64,000 bases of DNA from Rhynchosporium graminicola (lineage: Eukaryota; Ascomycota; Leotiomycetes; Helotiales; Ploettnerulaceae), in contig FJUW01000043.1 in the NCBI GenBank assembly GCA_900074885.1, forward strand, positions 421,763 through 485,762, read 5' to 3'. Each line of letters starts with the position of its first letter. The stretch's first letter is position 1. Of this stretch, positions 1 through 10,673 are shown piece after piece. The notes under the pieces are model-generated. The model saw only the letters and a program-made list of their open reading frames with translations, was not told the DNA's origin and made no database searches. Made by a program: the position numbers and the translations under genes.

Positions 1-502
1 ATCCCCTTAAGCATTGTCGCTGTTACCTAACGTACCAAATAATTCGATCTAGCATCCACTTATAATTACTGTACCAGATCCTGCACAGGAAGAGCATTCC
101 TAGTGAAGCAACGCCACAGCAGAATCCCGCCAACCAAAGCAACGGCAGGTTTTGTGCAGCTTTGAAAACGACTTTACCCGCCTTACCCGCCCCCTCAGAA
201 AGCGTACGGGAATTCCGGATTGATGTGAAGGTTCCTGGCAGGACGAGGTATCCAGCGAGTAGCAACCAACTGAAGACACCTGCGAGGATGTTATGCAACT
301 TCGGAATTGTGTCCAATTGTAGGAGCATATCGATGTACCTTGTTTGCAACGGTGGATTTGGGGTGATTGAGGGCTTTTCTTGTGGCGCCTCTTCATCAGT
401 GGTGAGCGCCTTGGTCTTTTTGGTCCGTGGAGGTGGAGGTCGCTGAAGGCGGAATGGGTGCGGGGAGTCGGAACGAGAGAAAGAGCCCGGCAGCTTGTTC
501 AT
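1..502 (-). CDS. Membrane protein, 5' part only (runs off the window)
   Basis: The visible exon spans 502 down to about 36 and begins at the first in-frame ATG. It ends at a good splice donor (TG|GTACGT), and without splicing the frame stops within five codons, so the rest of the gene lies to the left of the window. The N-terminal 45 residues or so are Ser/Pro/Arg-rich and probably cytosolic. Two hydrophobic segments follow, around residues 73-90 (ILAGVFSWLLLAGYLVLPG) and 120-143 (LLWLAGFCCGVASLGMLFLC), separated by a short polar loop. This looks like a conserved ascomycete integral membrane protein of unknown function. No catalytic motif is visible, so no role is proposed. Whether it is transposon cargo or flanking host sequence cannot be told from here. 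Confidence 0.6.
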
Positions 503-806
503 ATTTGATGATAGAGAGGGCAAGTTCAAGTGGGTGGCCGTCCTCTTTAAGTACCACCAATCTAACTTCTGAAAGCCGCAAAGAGGTTAATCAAGCTTCG
601 TCCGTCATTGTCATAGCCTATTTGAGCGATATATGCACTGATGGCTCAGATCCCGTGCTCAAGAAGCTTGGCCGGGGCCTATTTAGGATGCTCCTGAATA
701 CCACTACGATTGAATTGGCTCAGTATGGTTCTTGGGACGCCATTGCCCTCAGCAGTTAATATGTACTCAGTTGGTAACAATACGTGCTTGATTTTGGCAT
801 CGAGAA

Positions 807-3410
807 TTACCGACGCTTCCTTGCATGGTGGGTTTTAGATATTTCATCTGTGGCAGTACGCTTGAGCTCGAGAATTCTCAACGCATCGTCGCGCACTCTC
901 TTCGCAGATTCCTCCATCTCATTGTCAGTACAAAGGCTGTCTTGTGAGACTAGTAATACCGTGTGTGTTCGATCATTTGCTACGTCCTGGAAACAATCTC
1001 GTGGAGCAAGCATCTGTAATTCCGTATTGAAAATCCGGAATCTCTTCCTGATGTACTTCTTCGCAATTCGTTCGACTTCGGATGAGTCTTCTGGATGGGC
1101 GTAGATTGATGGCAATGCTTTCCAACAATGTCCCTTCCATTCCTTGAAACGGATCTCGACCTTCTCTTGCTCGTGTTGATCCTGTACTAGTCTGTCCCTT
1201 TCTAACCTTTCCCGCTGCAGCCGTTCCTCCTCTAATACCGTTTGAAGTTCCTCTTCTTGCCTGAGCTGTTCTTGTCTCTGTTGTTCCCGCTTCTCCTGTT
1301 CTAATTCTTTCCGCTTTAAAGCGTCATAATTCAGCCTCTCCTGTAACTTGACCCTTTCCAGCTCCGCTTGCTCCAGTCTCTCCCGTTCCAACAATTCGCG
1401 CTCTAATCTCTCCAACTCCAATGTCTCTTGATCCAATCTCTCTTGATTTAGTCTCTCTTGCTCCAGCCTCCTTTGGAGCTCTTGTTCTTGCCTGCGTTGT
1501 TCCTGCCTTCTCTCTTCCTGCGCAGTCGAAGCCTGCGTTTGACCACCATTCTGGTCAACTCCGGAGGTCTCTTGATATTGATCTCTATCTTGCCTATGAT
1601 AATAGGACAGCACACTATCTGCATCTTCCGTATCCTCGCCCATGTTCGTGGCGTTATCGGTCTCAGACGGTCTACCAAAGAATGCAAGATAAACAGATTT
1701 CCGGACGTAAAAGGATGTTATGCCATCTCCTTGATCTTGTCGTGTGTCGTGCAGGTGATCGATAAACAATAAGTTACGATCTGCTTCAAAAGACCGGCAC
1801 CGGGGCTTCCCACACCTGACGGATAGTGCAACACCAGGCCCAGAAGTCACCAGGATAGGCCTTGATCGTGGGTATGTTCGCCTAGTATCTGTGTCTAGCT
1901 GCTTCAAAGCCTTGATCTCGTTGGATGCAAATCCCAAGTCGCTTGCAAGATCAGCAAAGCAATGCAATACGGACGGAACAGCGCGTGCCCTTGGCTGTTG
2001 CAGCAGATCCTTCCCTTTACGCTCCCGCGGCATGGAAGGGTATTCGCGCATGGCGAAAGCGAATAGCTGTCGAATTCCATAATCGATCTGATCTGCGCGG
2101 TTACCTTCCCAATGAACGAACGTGTCTTCTTTGCTTTGGATTCTGATAAGGCCATCCTCCTGATTTACACCGGTGAACCGTTTTTGAAGAGCTTCAATGA
2201 GACTTGCGTTATTTGGAATTTGTGTCAGCCGTCTCACCGAGTCGACAAGGAGCTCCAGATACAGAACATCGTTGAAAAACGTACCCAAGGACGGCACAAG
2301 TCCCTCGAACATCTGTAGACGTCTCCAGATCTCTTCACGTTCCGGATCGCTAAAGGCACTGAATATCCTGGCCCCGTGTATCTCCCCGTAGAGAAACTTT
2401 GCATCCTTCGTCGATGCTCGCGGCGCTCTCAGCTCCATGGCCTTCACCGTCGCTGGATCAATCTTTTGCATTGCATGCTCATCACCCTCAACCAAGTCCG
2501 AGTAAAATCTCTTTATACCTTCGAGGTAGTTCGTGATTAGCTAAGGTAAAATTAGCTTGTATGCTAAGATCAACTTGTTACTAACTTCGGGGCATCTCAT
2601 TGGCGTTATCTTGTGAATGGTAGTCAACTTCATTCCATCCCAAAGACCGTAGATAGGTAAGAGGCTGTCAAAAGCTTCGGTCAACTCCTCGTTCCGAAGC
2701 AAGGTGGTCATGTCCTTTGCTCGGGTCTTCTTCAGCCGAGCTTGCCATCGTTGCCTGAAGATGAAATTATCCTTATATTGACGTATTTTGCGATAAATTT
2801 CACCATCGCTGGGCTTCTCCTCGTTTGAATACTCTTCAATGAGGCAAGTTTCCAGGTTCGTGTCAAGGTCTACCCGCTGTGGTTAGCTTGAACATCAGTT
2901 GTCAGGCTTGACTATACCTGACAAGTAGAGATCGACTGTCCACCATTTGTCGGTCTCAGAGAGAAATTCTCGGGCAGCTTCAATCCTATGTAGTCCATGC
3001 AAATAGTCAAGCTTGTAATCGTCGGGGAAGGTGAGCTCGGGAACACCGTTCAGCAATTGGCGGGCTGAAACACGCGAACTACGTAACGCCAAATCCAGAC
3101 ACTCCTGGGAAATCTTCGCGGGTACATGATTGTGCAATTTCATGCGGTGACATCCTTCCTTGTCAAAGCACCCCGCCAATATTTCTACATGCTGTCTGCT
3201 TGGCTCCCTTCGCAGGTTTGTGCCATCCCAATAGAGACGGAGTACATCGAGGCTGACGCGTGCCGCACCCAGATATTTCAGACGCCTTTCAACGTCGAGT
3301 CTAGACTCCTCAGCTCGAGCTCGAGATTGTCGCATTTCCCTTGAGGATTTGATGATGCCAGAGCAGGAAACGAGCCGGCTCCTAGGAGCGAGTCCTCGTT
3401 CTTGTACCAT
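807..3410 (-). CDS. DUF3723 family protein (Starship accessory gene family)
   Basis: Three exons join in frame: 3410-2918, 2869-2586 and 2540-807. The introns are 48 nt (2917-2870) and 45 nt (2585-2541), and the product is 836 residues. The N-terminal half carries the fungal DUF3723 signatures: KYLGAARVSLDVLRLYWD near residue 45, then KEGCHRMKLHNHVPAKI, then LHGLHRIEAAREFL and WWTVDLYLS. The middle exon continues the domain (SNEEKPSDGEIYRKIRQYKD). The last third is a long Glu/Arg/Gln-rich coiled coil, roughly residues 590-720, with heptad-like LERERL repeats, followed by a globular tail. The reading frame is open throughout, so the gene looks intact. The molecular function of DUF3723 is unknown, but the family is a recurrent accessory gene in Starship giant transposons. 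Its presence on the same strand as the DUF3435 gene 50 kb away supports such an element here. Confidence 0.85.
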
Positions 3411-4285
3411 CGCACATATTCAAATTTGACTCTGCTAGTATTGGAATTCTTCAGTCCACCGGATTTAGCATTTTCAGGATTTGGTCCATAACAGCATATA
3501 CTAATTTAGGTATAGTGAACTAGCACTGGAACTTTGACAGTCAACATCAGCAATCGGCGCATTACATGAGTTAAGCTTCTGGCGAAAAAGCAACCAGCGA
3601 CTTAGAGATTCGAAACACACAGCTGTGCACCATATTTTGGCATGTAACAGATTGAAGTTAAAGGAAATCTGAGCACATACTACATCAGCCATTCTTGTTG
3701 TTGTTGATACGTAGAACTCTAAGGTACCAAGTACCTTATTCTAATCACTACATATTGGCGTGTCATCGCAAATCTTACTGGGATTGTTTACCTTAATCTT
3801 CGTCCCATGCTCAAAATCATCATGCTTACCAACATTGCTGTTACTGTCATATGTATCCAATGCGGCCATGAAGAGCGCAAGATCTCAAGTCAGAAATGTT
3901 TTGTACCCCACCTCCTCGGTGTCTGGCAGCTCATGCGCTTTGGTGGCGAAGCGGGAAAAATTACTGCAGTATTCTGTTTATATGAATATAATGAATAATT
4001 TTGGAGAGCAACATGGATACGTGAGGTTACTCACTAAATATATGGCGATGCTGTTCCTAAATGAGGTCACGCCGCTCATGGAGGTGGGAAAAAGGAAGGT
4101 GTCTGTCAGTTGCTTGGAAGGGTACCCGAGGGCATGATCAGCATGCCTTATTTATCATCTACGGAACAAACTCGATGGAACATAATCTAGTCATTGATGT
4201 TCTGAATTTTGAAACCCTCCAGGTGATATACATTGCTTTGTAACAATCCGAGAATAAGACCAGATAGGCTCGTCAAGAAGCGGTC
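3411..4285. other. Intergenic, no supported gene
   Basis: The stretch between the DUF3723 gene and the small secreted protein gene holds only short overlapping reading frames on both strands without recognisable motifs. An ATG with a GT donor three codons later lies at 3692 on the minus strand and could be an untested upstream exon. Confidence 0.5.
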
Positions 4286-4959
4286 TTACATTTCTTCATG
4301 ACCAGCATGGCTGGCTTGTCCTTCACAAGGTCCTATTTCCCCGGCGAAACTCGAATATACCGTCCACCAAGCTTGGAAAGCGACTTCTCGATATTCTCCA
4401 CGAAGCCATGCCGTTTCAAATGCTTTGTATTGGGTTGCTTGAAATAGTCTCAACGTTGTCCCTTCGACAAGGTTAGTCAGGTTTTTGAACTGCGTCACAC
4501 TCAATTTATTTCCAACAAGCAAGTCGAGGCTCAAACTGAGCTCAGTTCCGGGCACTTCGAGCGTTTCTTGAAAGTATTCAAAGGGAGGCCAGCGTCCGAG
4601 GCTATCGTTATGCGATTGGATGATATCTCCTGTTACAAGCTGTATAGCGACTGGCAACAAAGCAGATAGCTCTGGACAGCTTCTAGTAAGCGCAAACTCG
4701 ATAGGCATGACCAAGTCGTCGGACTTGGACTTCATGAAAATCGTCCCACCCGAAGTGTCGTTACGACCATGTGTAGTTGAATGTTGTTGTGATAAATCAC
4801 GAGCTTGGCCTGCACCTTGTGCAAAGGATTCCTGCGAACCTGGCACAATGTTAATTCTGTAGATAGAAAGAGGGAGGGGACCTTACAGGGTGCAAGGGCT
4901 GAATGATATAGGAATAGGAGAGGCAATATGCAACTGAACATCAAAATCGACTCCCACAT
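4286..4959 (-). CDS. Small secreted protein, effector-like
   Basis: Two exons, 4959-4887 and 4839-4286, join across a 47-nt GT-AG intron to give 208 residues. The start was chosen because the ATG at 4959 opens a clear signal peptide (MWESILMFSCILPLLFLYHS, then ALA). The donor is T|GTAAGG and the acceptor CCAG|GTTCG; a nearer CTACAG acceptor would make a 30-nt intron and run into a stop. The mature part has a polar Gln/Ser/Thr stretch and then a compact region with few cysteines (SCPELS, GPCEGQ). It contains no transmembrane segment and no known enzyme motif. Size, signal peptide and lack of recognisable relatives fit a fungal secreted effector candidate, but that role is inference. Confidence 0.6.
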
Positions 4960-7533
4960 CGTCACCTCACAGTCGCGAAATATTGTGGAAGAGCTGGGAA
5001 TTGACGGCTTGTAGGAAGTGATATATTCTAGAAGGATTCGCTCTGTCGTTACTGTTAGAGAGAAATGAGGACATTGCAAGCAGTCATAGTGTGCGATGGA
5101 GACAGAGGAAGAGATTTAAGCGAATACGGCCCATAGGAGACGAGGCGCAAGAATAAGAGGTAACAGGGATGGTTGCAATAGAATGGAATCAACTGGCATA
5201 ACAATGACCCCAGCCGTGCTCTCAAGAATATGCTCAAATTTGGGCATATAGCCTATGATAATCGAAGAACATCCTAATGCATAGAATTATCTTTAGTATA
5301 TGCTACTTTAAGTATGTCCTTGATTTACGAAATTGTTTTAAGCCTATATAAATCTAGGAATTCACTCTTTTGGGTCGTGACGCAGCAGAATTTCTGATTC
5401 ACTAAATATTCTTAAGCATATACTGCGAATCTGCTCTGCTAAGGCTAGAAGGGAAAAAAAACCTTATGCACATAAATATTTAAGTATATACCAAGCTAAG
5501 GTGAATCATCTGCTTGCGCGGCCTAAAATTTGCATATTTGTCATTGGCGTTAAACCGACTAAACATATTATTGAAGTTGCATCACGTGTTCTCAGCTTTT
5601 TGCTTTATGGCTCCAGATTGGTAGCCTCCTTAAAGAAACCAATCAGCCAACCGCTTCAAGGCTGAATACCAAGTGGCGGAAGACCAGATTTCCCTTAAAG
5701 GATGTAAATATGCTTCACTAAAAGCTTGGCAGCGCCCTTGAGCCACCTCGGTGAAGATACCTCTTGCCATCCAATGCCTACTGCACCATCACGATTAAAG
5801 TTATAAAATTCTTCCACTTCATGATGAATCTGACTTAGAATAGCAGTACACGAGGAAAAGCTTTGTCAGAAAGTCACAAGCTAAGTTTACTACGTTAGTG
5901 GATTCTAGAGCATTCGTGAAAAGTGAGATAGCAAAGACAAATGGGCTGCCATATGATTGTTGTCCAAGCGCTCAAGCGAACCCGTGAACCCTAAGCCAGA
6001 TGTGACGACTTCGCAACCTTGGCGTAGAGTCTTAATGGAACAAACAACTTTGAAATCTATTGCAAAGCAAGAGTCAGGCTGTTTCAAATCCACTATTTCC
6101 CTGGCTATGCTAGTATTATGCAGAAAGCTCGAGTGCCTTGTGCGGCACCGGCACAGCTGATACGTGCCTCCACCTCCAGCATACATCGGGAGGCGTGGTG
6201 GATTAGGCGAACTTTGTAAAAGGAAGGACTTTCAATAACTATAAACATGATATCCTCTGACAGATGAGATCTTCAGGTTTGTTGGAAGAGTCAAAGCGGA
6301 TAGACCGAGTCCAAGGACAGACCAGCTCTGAAGTCAAAACCCCGACTTGAGTGACTACGTCCGAACCTAATAATGCCTCCATGATCCCCTCGAACCTTGT
6401 GGCACTAGTTTCACATAAGCTACTTGCGGCGGTGTTTTGTTAGTCGAGAAGGATACAGTCTAAGATTTTTCTAACCTGTTATTTCGTCGTCCTAATAAAA
6501 CCTAGAAATGATCCGAATAATTCAAGCGTTATTGATAACTTAGATTTCTGCGCGACCGGCTTGTATATTCATCCTGCGTCGGTATCTATATGCCTTATAT
6601 TTTAATTGGAATGGAAGCGTCTCGGTAAAAGGAGCTTTTCTTGGTGATTGCGGAACCTGCGATAAGTTGAAGCCAATCTGAACATATCTCGCTTATTACT
6701 AGGGGCTTCGCTTAAACAATCGAAAGACAACATCCAGAGCCTAACCTTTTCCCCCTTTCCTTTTGTAAAATCCATCTTATCAAGCATATAGAATGATAAT
6801 GACCGACACAGCTTATCTTTATGAGACTGGAGCGTCATGTAATGACATATGAAGGGCTGCTCGGCTGCACTAAGACACTATGCAAGTTCCTAGAGACCGA
6901 AATTAAGCCGGAAAGAGGAGTGAGTATAGGAATACTCAATCTACGCCTCTAGACCGCCTGAAAGACGAGAGGTCAGTATCATGAGGAGCTCCATATCTCC
7001 CAATATTAAAGTTGTGATAATATTGTCGATACCCAGGTCCTCATTAGCGATGAGATCCTATTGTGACCGACTATCATGACCACGCATCTAACATGCAGGA
7101 GAGAATGTGTGAGATGCTGGGACATTCGAACATATCGGAGAGCTTCAAGTGAGCTGCCTGTTCCTTCACCTTTTTCGCGCATATGTAGCTAGCCAGATTC
7201 AAGTCGAAGCCACCACAGGAGCCGTAGCGTGGCGGCACACCACCCTCATTGTAGGGATGGCCTTGCGTATCTATGATACAGAGTTAGGAGGCAGACCCAC
7301 GATGCACCCGATTGACATACCCTGTCAGTTTCTTCTCCAATAGAACACGCGCACGGATCCGCGAGATGTGATCAGCGTGACCCTTGAAATGTGCGCTAGA
7401 GCTAGGAATAGGTATATAAGCCTTCGTCCTGCCCATAAATCTCCATCTTATTTCTATTTTCTTCTTCCACTTTTTCGTCCCGCCTCGACTCAAACTTCCT
7501 CATTATCGAGCCCACTCAGTCAATCTATTCGTC
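4960..7533. other. Gene-poor AT-leaning intergenic region
   Basis: No reading frame here shows a convincing start, splice pattern or family motif. Around 5,390-5,515 there are isolated relatives of the 15-18 kb satellite motif (TTAAGCATATACTGCGAATC and TTTAAGTATATACC). The right end, 7,380-7,533, is the promoter of the next gene. Confidence 0.5.
7413..7420 (+). promoter_or_regulatory. TATA box of the 7534 gene
   Basis: TATATAAG lies 114 nt before the ATG at 7534 and is followed by a pyrimidine-rich leader, a usual arrangement for a filamentous fungal core promoter. Confidence 0.55.
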
Positions 7534-8580
7534 ATGCCTGCCTACAATTATGGTTCCACAGGTCAGCTCAGATCCCGGAAGCGCCAGCTTGCTGGTGTTG
7601 CTCCCTATCGCCTCCCCACCGCCTCCATGGTTATAGCTTCCCAGGCTCTAGATATCGTCATGAGTGAGGAAATTATCACGGATGGACCGTCACAAGTAAC
7701 TGACGTCGATGCGGCTATGGCGGATGATATGGCTGCTGGCTCCAGGCCCGAGGACACAGCCCCAACGCCAGCCAGCATCATGGACGACACCGCGCCCACC
7801 GGTAATTTTGAACCATCGAGCGAGGATTCAACCCCAGTCACTATCATCGAAAAGACCATCCCCGGTGGCACAAGACTCTCCACGCCCATCGACGGCCGAA
7901 CAGGCCAACTGAGCGAGGAGACAGCACCAGCCATTATCATGGATGACACCACGCCCACGGGCGATCTCGCACCAGCGAGCGAGAATATAGCTCTAGCTAG
8001 TATCGTTGAAGATACCACGCCTGGCAATATCCGACCCTCCACTCCCATTGACATCCCAACGAGTCGACTGAACAATGGTGCAGCTCCAGCCAGTACCATC
8101 CAATACACCATCCTCGTTGACATAGAGACGTTGATTGACGATGAATCCTCATCTCACGTCAATATCCTAGACGCCATGTCCGCCAAAGCTGCAGTTGACG
8201 ATGACAGGTACGATAGTGGCCATGGCTGAAGATACACCGATAACTGTGAAGATCACACGAGGCGAGGAGCGCAGCGTGGTGAGTGTCTCGGCCGAGAACG
8301 TTGGTCGTGACACGATCATCCTGGAGGAGGAGGATGATGTTCGCTTCGTTATTGATGAGGAAAGACCTGGGTGGAGATGGCCCAAAGCCGTGCTGCTGGT
8401 GGGTCAATACAGCCTATCATGATCGAGGAAGACAATGAGCAGATCGATGAGCCCCCGGCTTACATTCGTGATATTGTGCGAAGTGACGTCTCGGATGAAG
8501 ACATGGAGTCTGAATACAGCGGGGAGAATAGCATTTCCGGATCTCCCCGACAGTTTTCTTCTCGCTCATCTCGACTTTAG
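7534..8580 (+). CDS. Pro/Thr/Asp-rich repeat protein, structure uncertain
   Basis: An ATG at 7534, downstream of a good TATA box, opens 231 codons to a stop at 8227-8229. The product is low-complexity, and from about residue 70 to 185 it carries two diverged copies of a block of about 55 residues: DTAPTGNFEPSSEDSTP versus DTTPTGDLAPASENIAL, each followed by a GxxRxSTPID motif. Acidic coding-like sequence continues in other frames: 8195-8422 (frame +1; SAENVGRDTIILEEEDD) and 8371-8580 (back in the first frame; NEQIDEPPAYIRDIV). Either two introns are present (for example donor AG|GTACGA at about 8207) or two indels have broken the gene; the second switch has no obvious splice pair. No known domain is visible. 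The protein is probably intrinsically disordered. Confidence 0.4.
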
Positions 8581-10027
8581 GGACGATTGATTCATCTTCA
8601 AGCTAATCATGTGGGATATACGATCACAGCGTTTGACTAGCAGATTGAAAATCGCGATGATGGGAAGCCTGAAAACATTGATCACCAGGGTCGTTTCATG
8701 GATGATTACCCTTGTCTGAGCTGGATGCGACGAGTAGAAAGAGTGGTTGTCTTGACTATCTCATTGATGATATCAATAAGTATCGTACAAAATTGGCTTG
8801 GGCTCGTCGTCATCAGAAGGAATAGAGAAGAATAGCGAGTGGTATCTAACTTGCAACACTTGCTTGAAGAAGCTTGGCGCTTCTTTCCGTGTTAGACTAT
8901 TGCTTTCTCTTTCATATATCCTCTACTTGCGACGTAGTCCGCGAAGGTTTCGTGAATTGAAGACGATGCTTGCAGCAGCGATCAATCACATGTCTCGTGA
9001 ATTCGGCTTCTTGAAGTAGTCTCGACAGCCCCATCAAGTAGATTATGCCGAAGAAGCCATTTGCTCAAGATGAAACGGTTCCATGACCCAGCCTAAAGTA
9101 CACCACCGTATAATTAAGTTCAAGGCGTGATGAGAGTATCGCCTAGGCCTTTCAGCCAACCTAAGGTACATTTGGAGCTTACCCCCGACCATTGGTGCCT
9201 TTCAGCCAAGTCAAGTTCCATGTGGCGACAGAATTATTTGGTAGTATCACCGTTTGCTTCGTGGATGGCGATGAACCTTACATTGGAGCAGCACCCTTTT
9301 ATGGTAGTGACTGGTGAAGATACTGGTAAGCTATGTGTGAATCCTTACAGTTGGAATTCAACGCCGCTACCGACTGTTCAATCGTGGTGAGGGATAAGGA
9401 TAGACATGCTCGAGGTGACTGATCCCTCGAATGAGGAATGATCTGTTGAGTACAAGTGCTAGCCGAAGCTGCTTCCGATACTGTAAAGCGACTTCAACGA
9501 AAAAACGCGAGGCCACGCCATATCAACCCTCCTGTCGAAGCAACTGTACCACGGGTTTCTAGAAATAATAGAGTGTGTACAGCTCAATGGAGCCCAAAAC
9601 GCCAAAAGAGTACAGATGCTGGACTTGCAGCCATGTCAGGTGGCAGTTGAGAGGTCAGAATGCCATCATCTATGAAGGATACAACAGTTCTCGCTGAGCG
9701 CCCCCGCCAGAGCATTGGGATTGAGGGTTTCTCCTTCCCTCCCTCAGCCTCCGAATTCGAAATTTCCGCCAACTTCGTCAATTTCAGCTCTTCCTGAACC
9801 TCAATCCTACTCGGCCTCGCATACTGTCACTGTTGATATTGCCAGCAATACCGATGACAGCTGACGACGCGTCGCAGATAGAAGGTAGATGTTTGAAAAT
9901 GGAGGAAGCAAGTTGAGAAGGTAAAGATCTCGATCAAGGGGCGTTCACTCTAGATCTGTAACCCTCGCACAGGATCCGATGTCTTCGCAGGCTTCTAGAG
10001 CACTTAATTAAGGCACGTTCAACGCCG
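8581..10027. other. Decayed coding-like fragments, no intact gene
   Basis: Short stretches read like protein but are cut by stops. One near 8,700-8,820 (+) encodes a hydrophobic segment (VVVLTISLMISISIVQNWLG). One near 9,180-9,330 (+) encodes TELFGSITVCFVDGDEPYI and ends at a stop. Nothing was identifiable, and these may be remnants of one older gene. Confidence 0.3.
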
Positions 10028-10555
10028 TCAAACCTTATAAAGCATGTCGTCGACGCTCTGCACTCCTGCCAAGATTGATCCCACAATCTCTCCGAGGATG
10101 CCCCGCCATATCGCGTCAACAATCCAATTTTTCACGAATTTTAATATTACAACTCCTGCTGATCTTGCAGAGACCTCTAGCAATAATACAAACACCATCT
10201 ATGAAATTTTGTCTCCCAGGATAAAGCTGTCGTCAAGATCTGATTGACTACCTGGCATGAAGGTCGTGTTCTTGCCATGTTGATGTATATGCGATAGCAA
10301 AAAGTGAAGAGCGTTGCGAAAGAGTCTGTGCATAGTGATAGGTGAATGTGAGACGTGGTGAGATGTGGATGAAGAAGTAGCGAGACGGAAGAATGTTAGT
10401 ACGAAGATAGTGCCAACTCTATTACGTACAGGTAAGATGTGACTGAAGTAAAGTAACCACTCATTGACCAGATCACTCGTCATGATCTTGGCTCTAACAG
10501 GGGGTGGGTCGTCGCCAAGTCTTACAGGTTGGCTCTCTGAGAAGGCCTTGCTCAT
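10028..10555 (-). CDS. Possible small hydrophobic protein downstream of the patatin gene
   Basis: On the strand of the patatin gene and about 120 nt after its stop, an ATG at 10555 opens a frame (MSKAFSESQPVRLGDDPPPV). It runs to a TAG at 10201-10199 and then continues open in the same frame to 10028. The last part (KNWIVDAIWRGILGEIVGSI) is an amphipathic, glycine-spaced helix. An intron of about 90 nt (donor at about 10257, acceptor CAGCAG near 10165) would remove the TAG and keep that frame. A further intron starting at a CCT|GTACGT donor near 10430 is possible, so the model is uncertain. No family was recognised. Either a small membrane-active protein or non-coding sequence remains possible. 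Confidence 0.3.
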
Positions 10556-10673
10556 GGCGTTTGGCGGCAAGGTGAATACGCAAGCCCTTGCTGTTATAAG
10601 CCAAACAAACAAGCACAACTGACGACTGGAGATCAGAATCCGAGATACGTACGTTGCATTCACATCGTGGCCT

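Noticed and set aside
784..2391. Several plus-strand open frames opposite the DUF3723 gene
   Set aside because: They are antisense shadows of a gene with clear family motifs and spliced frame continuity.
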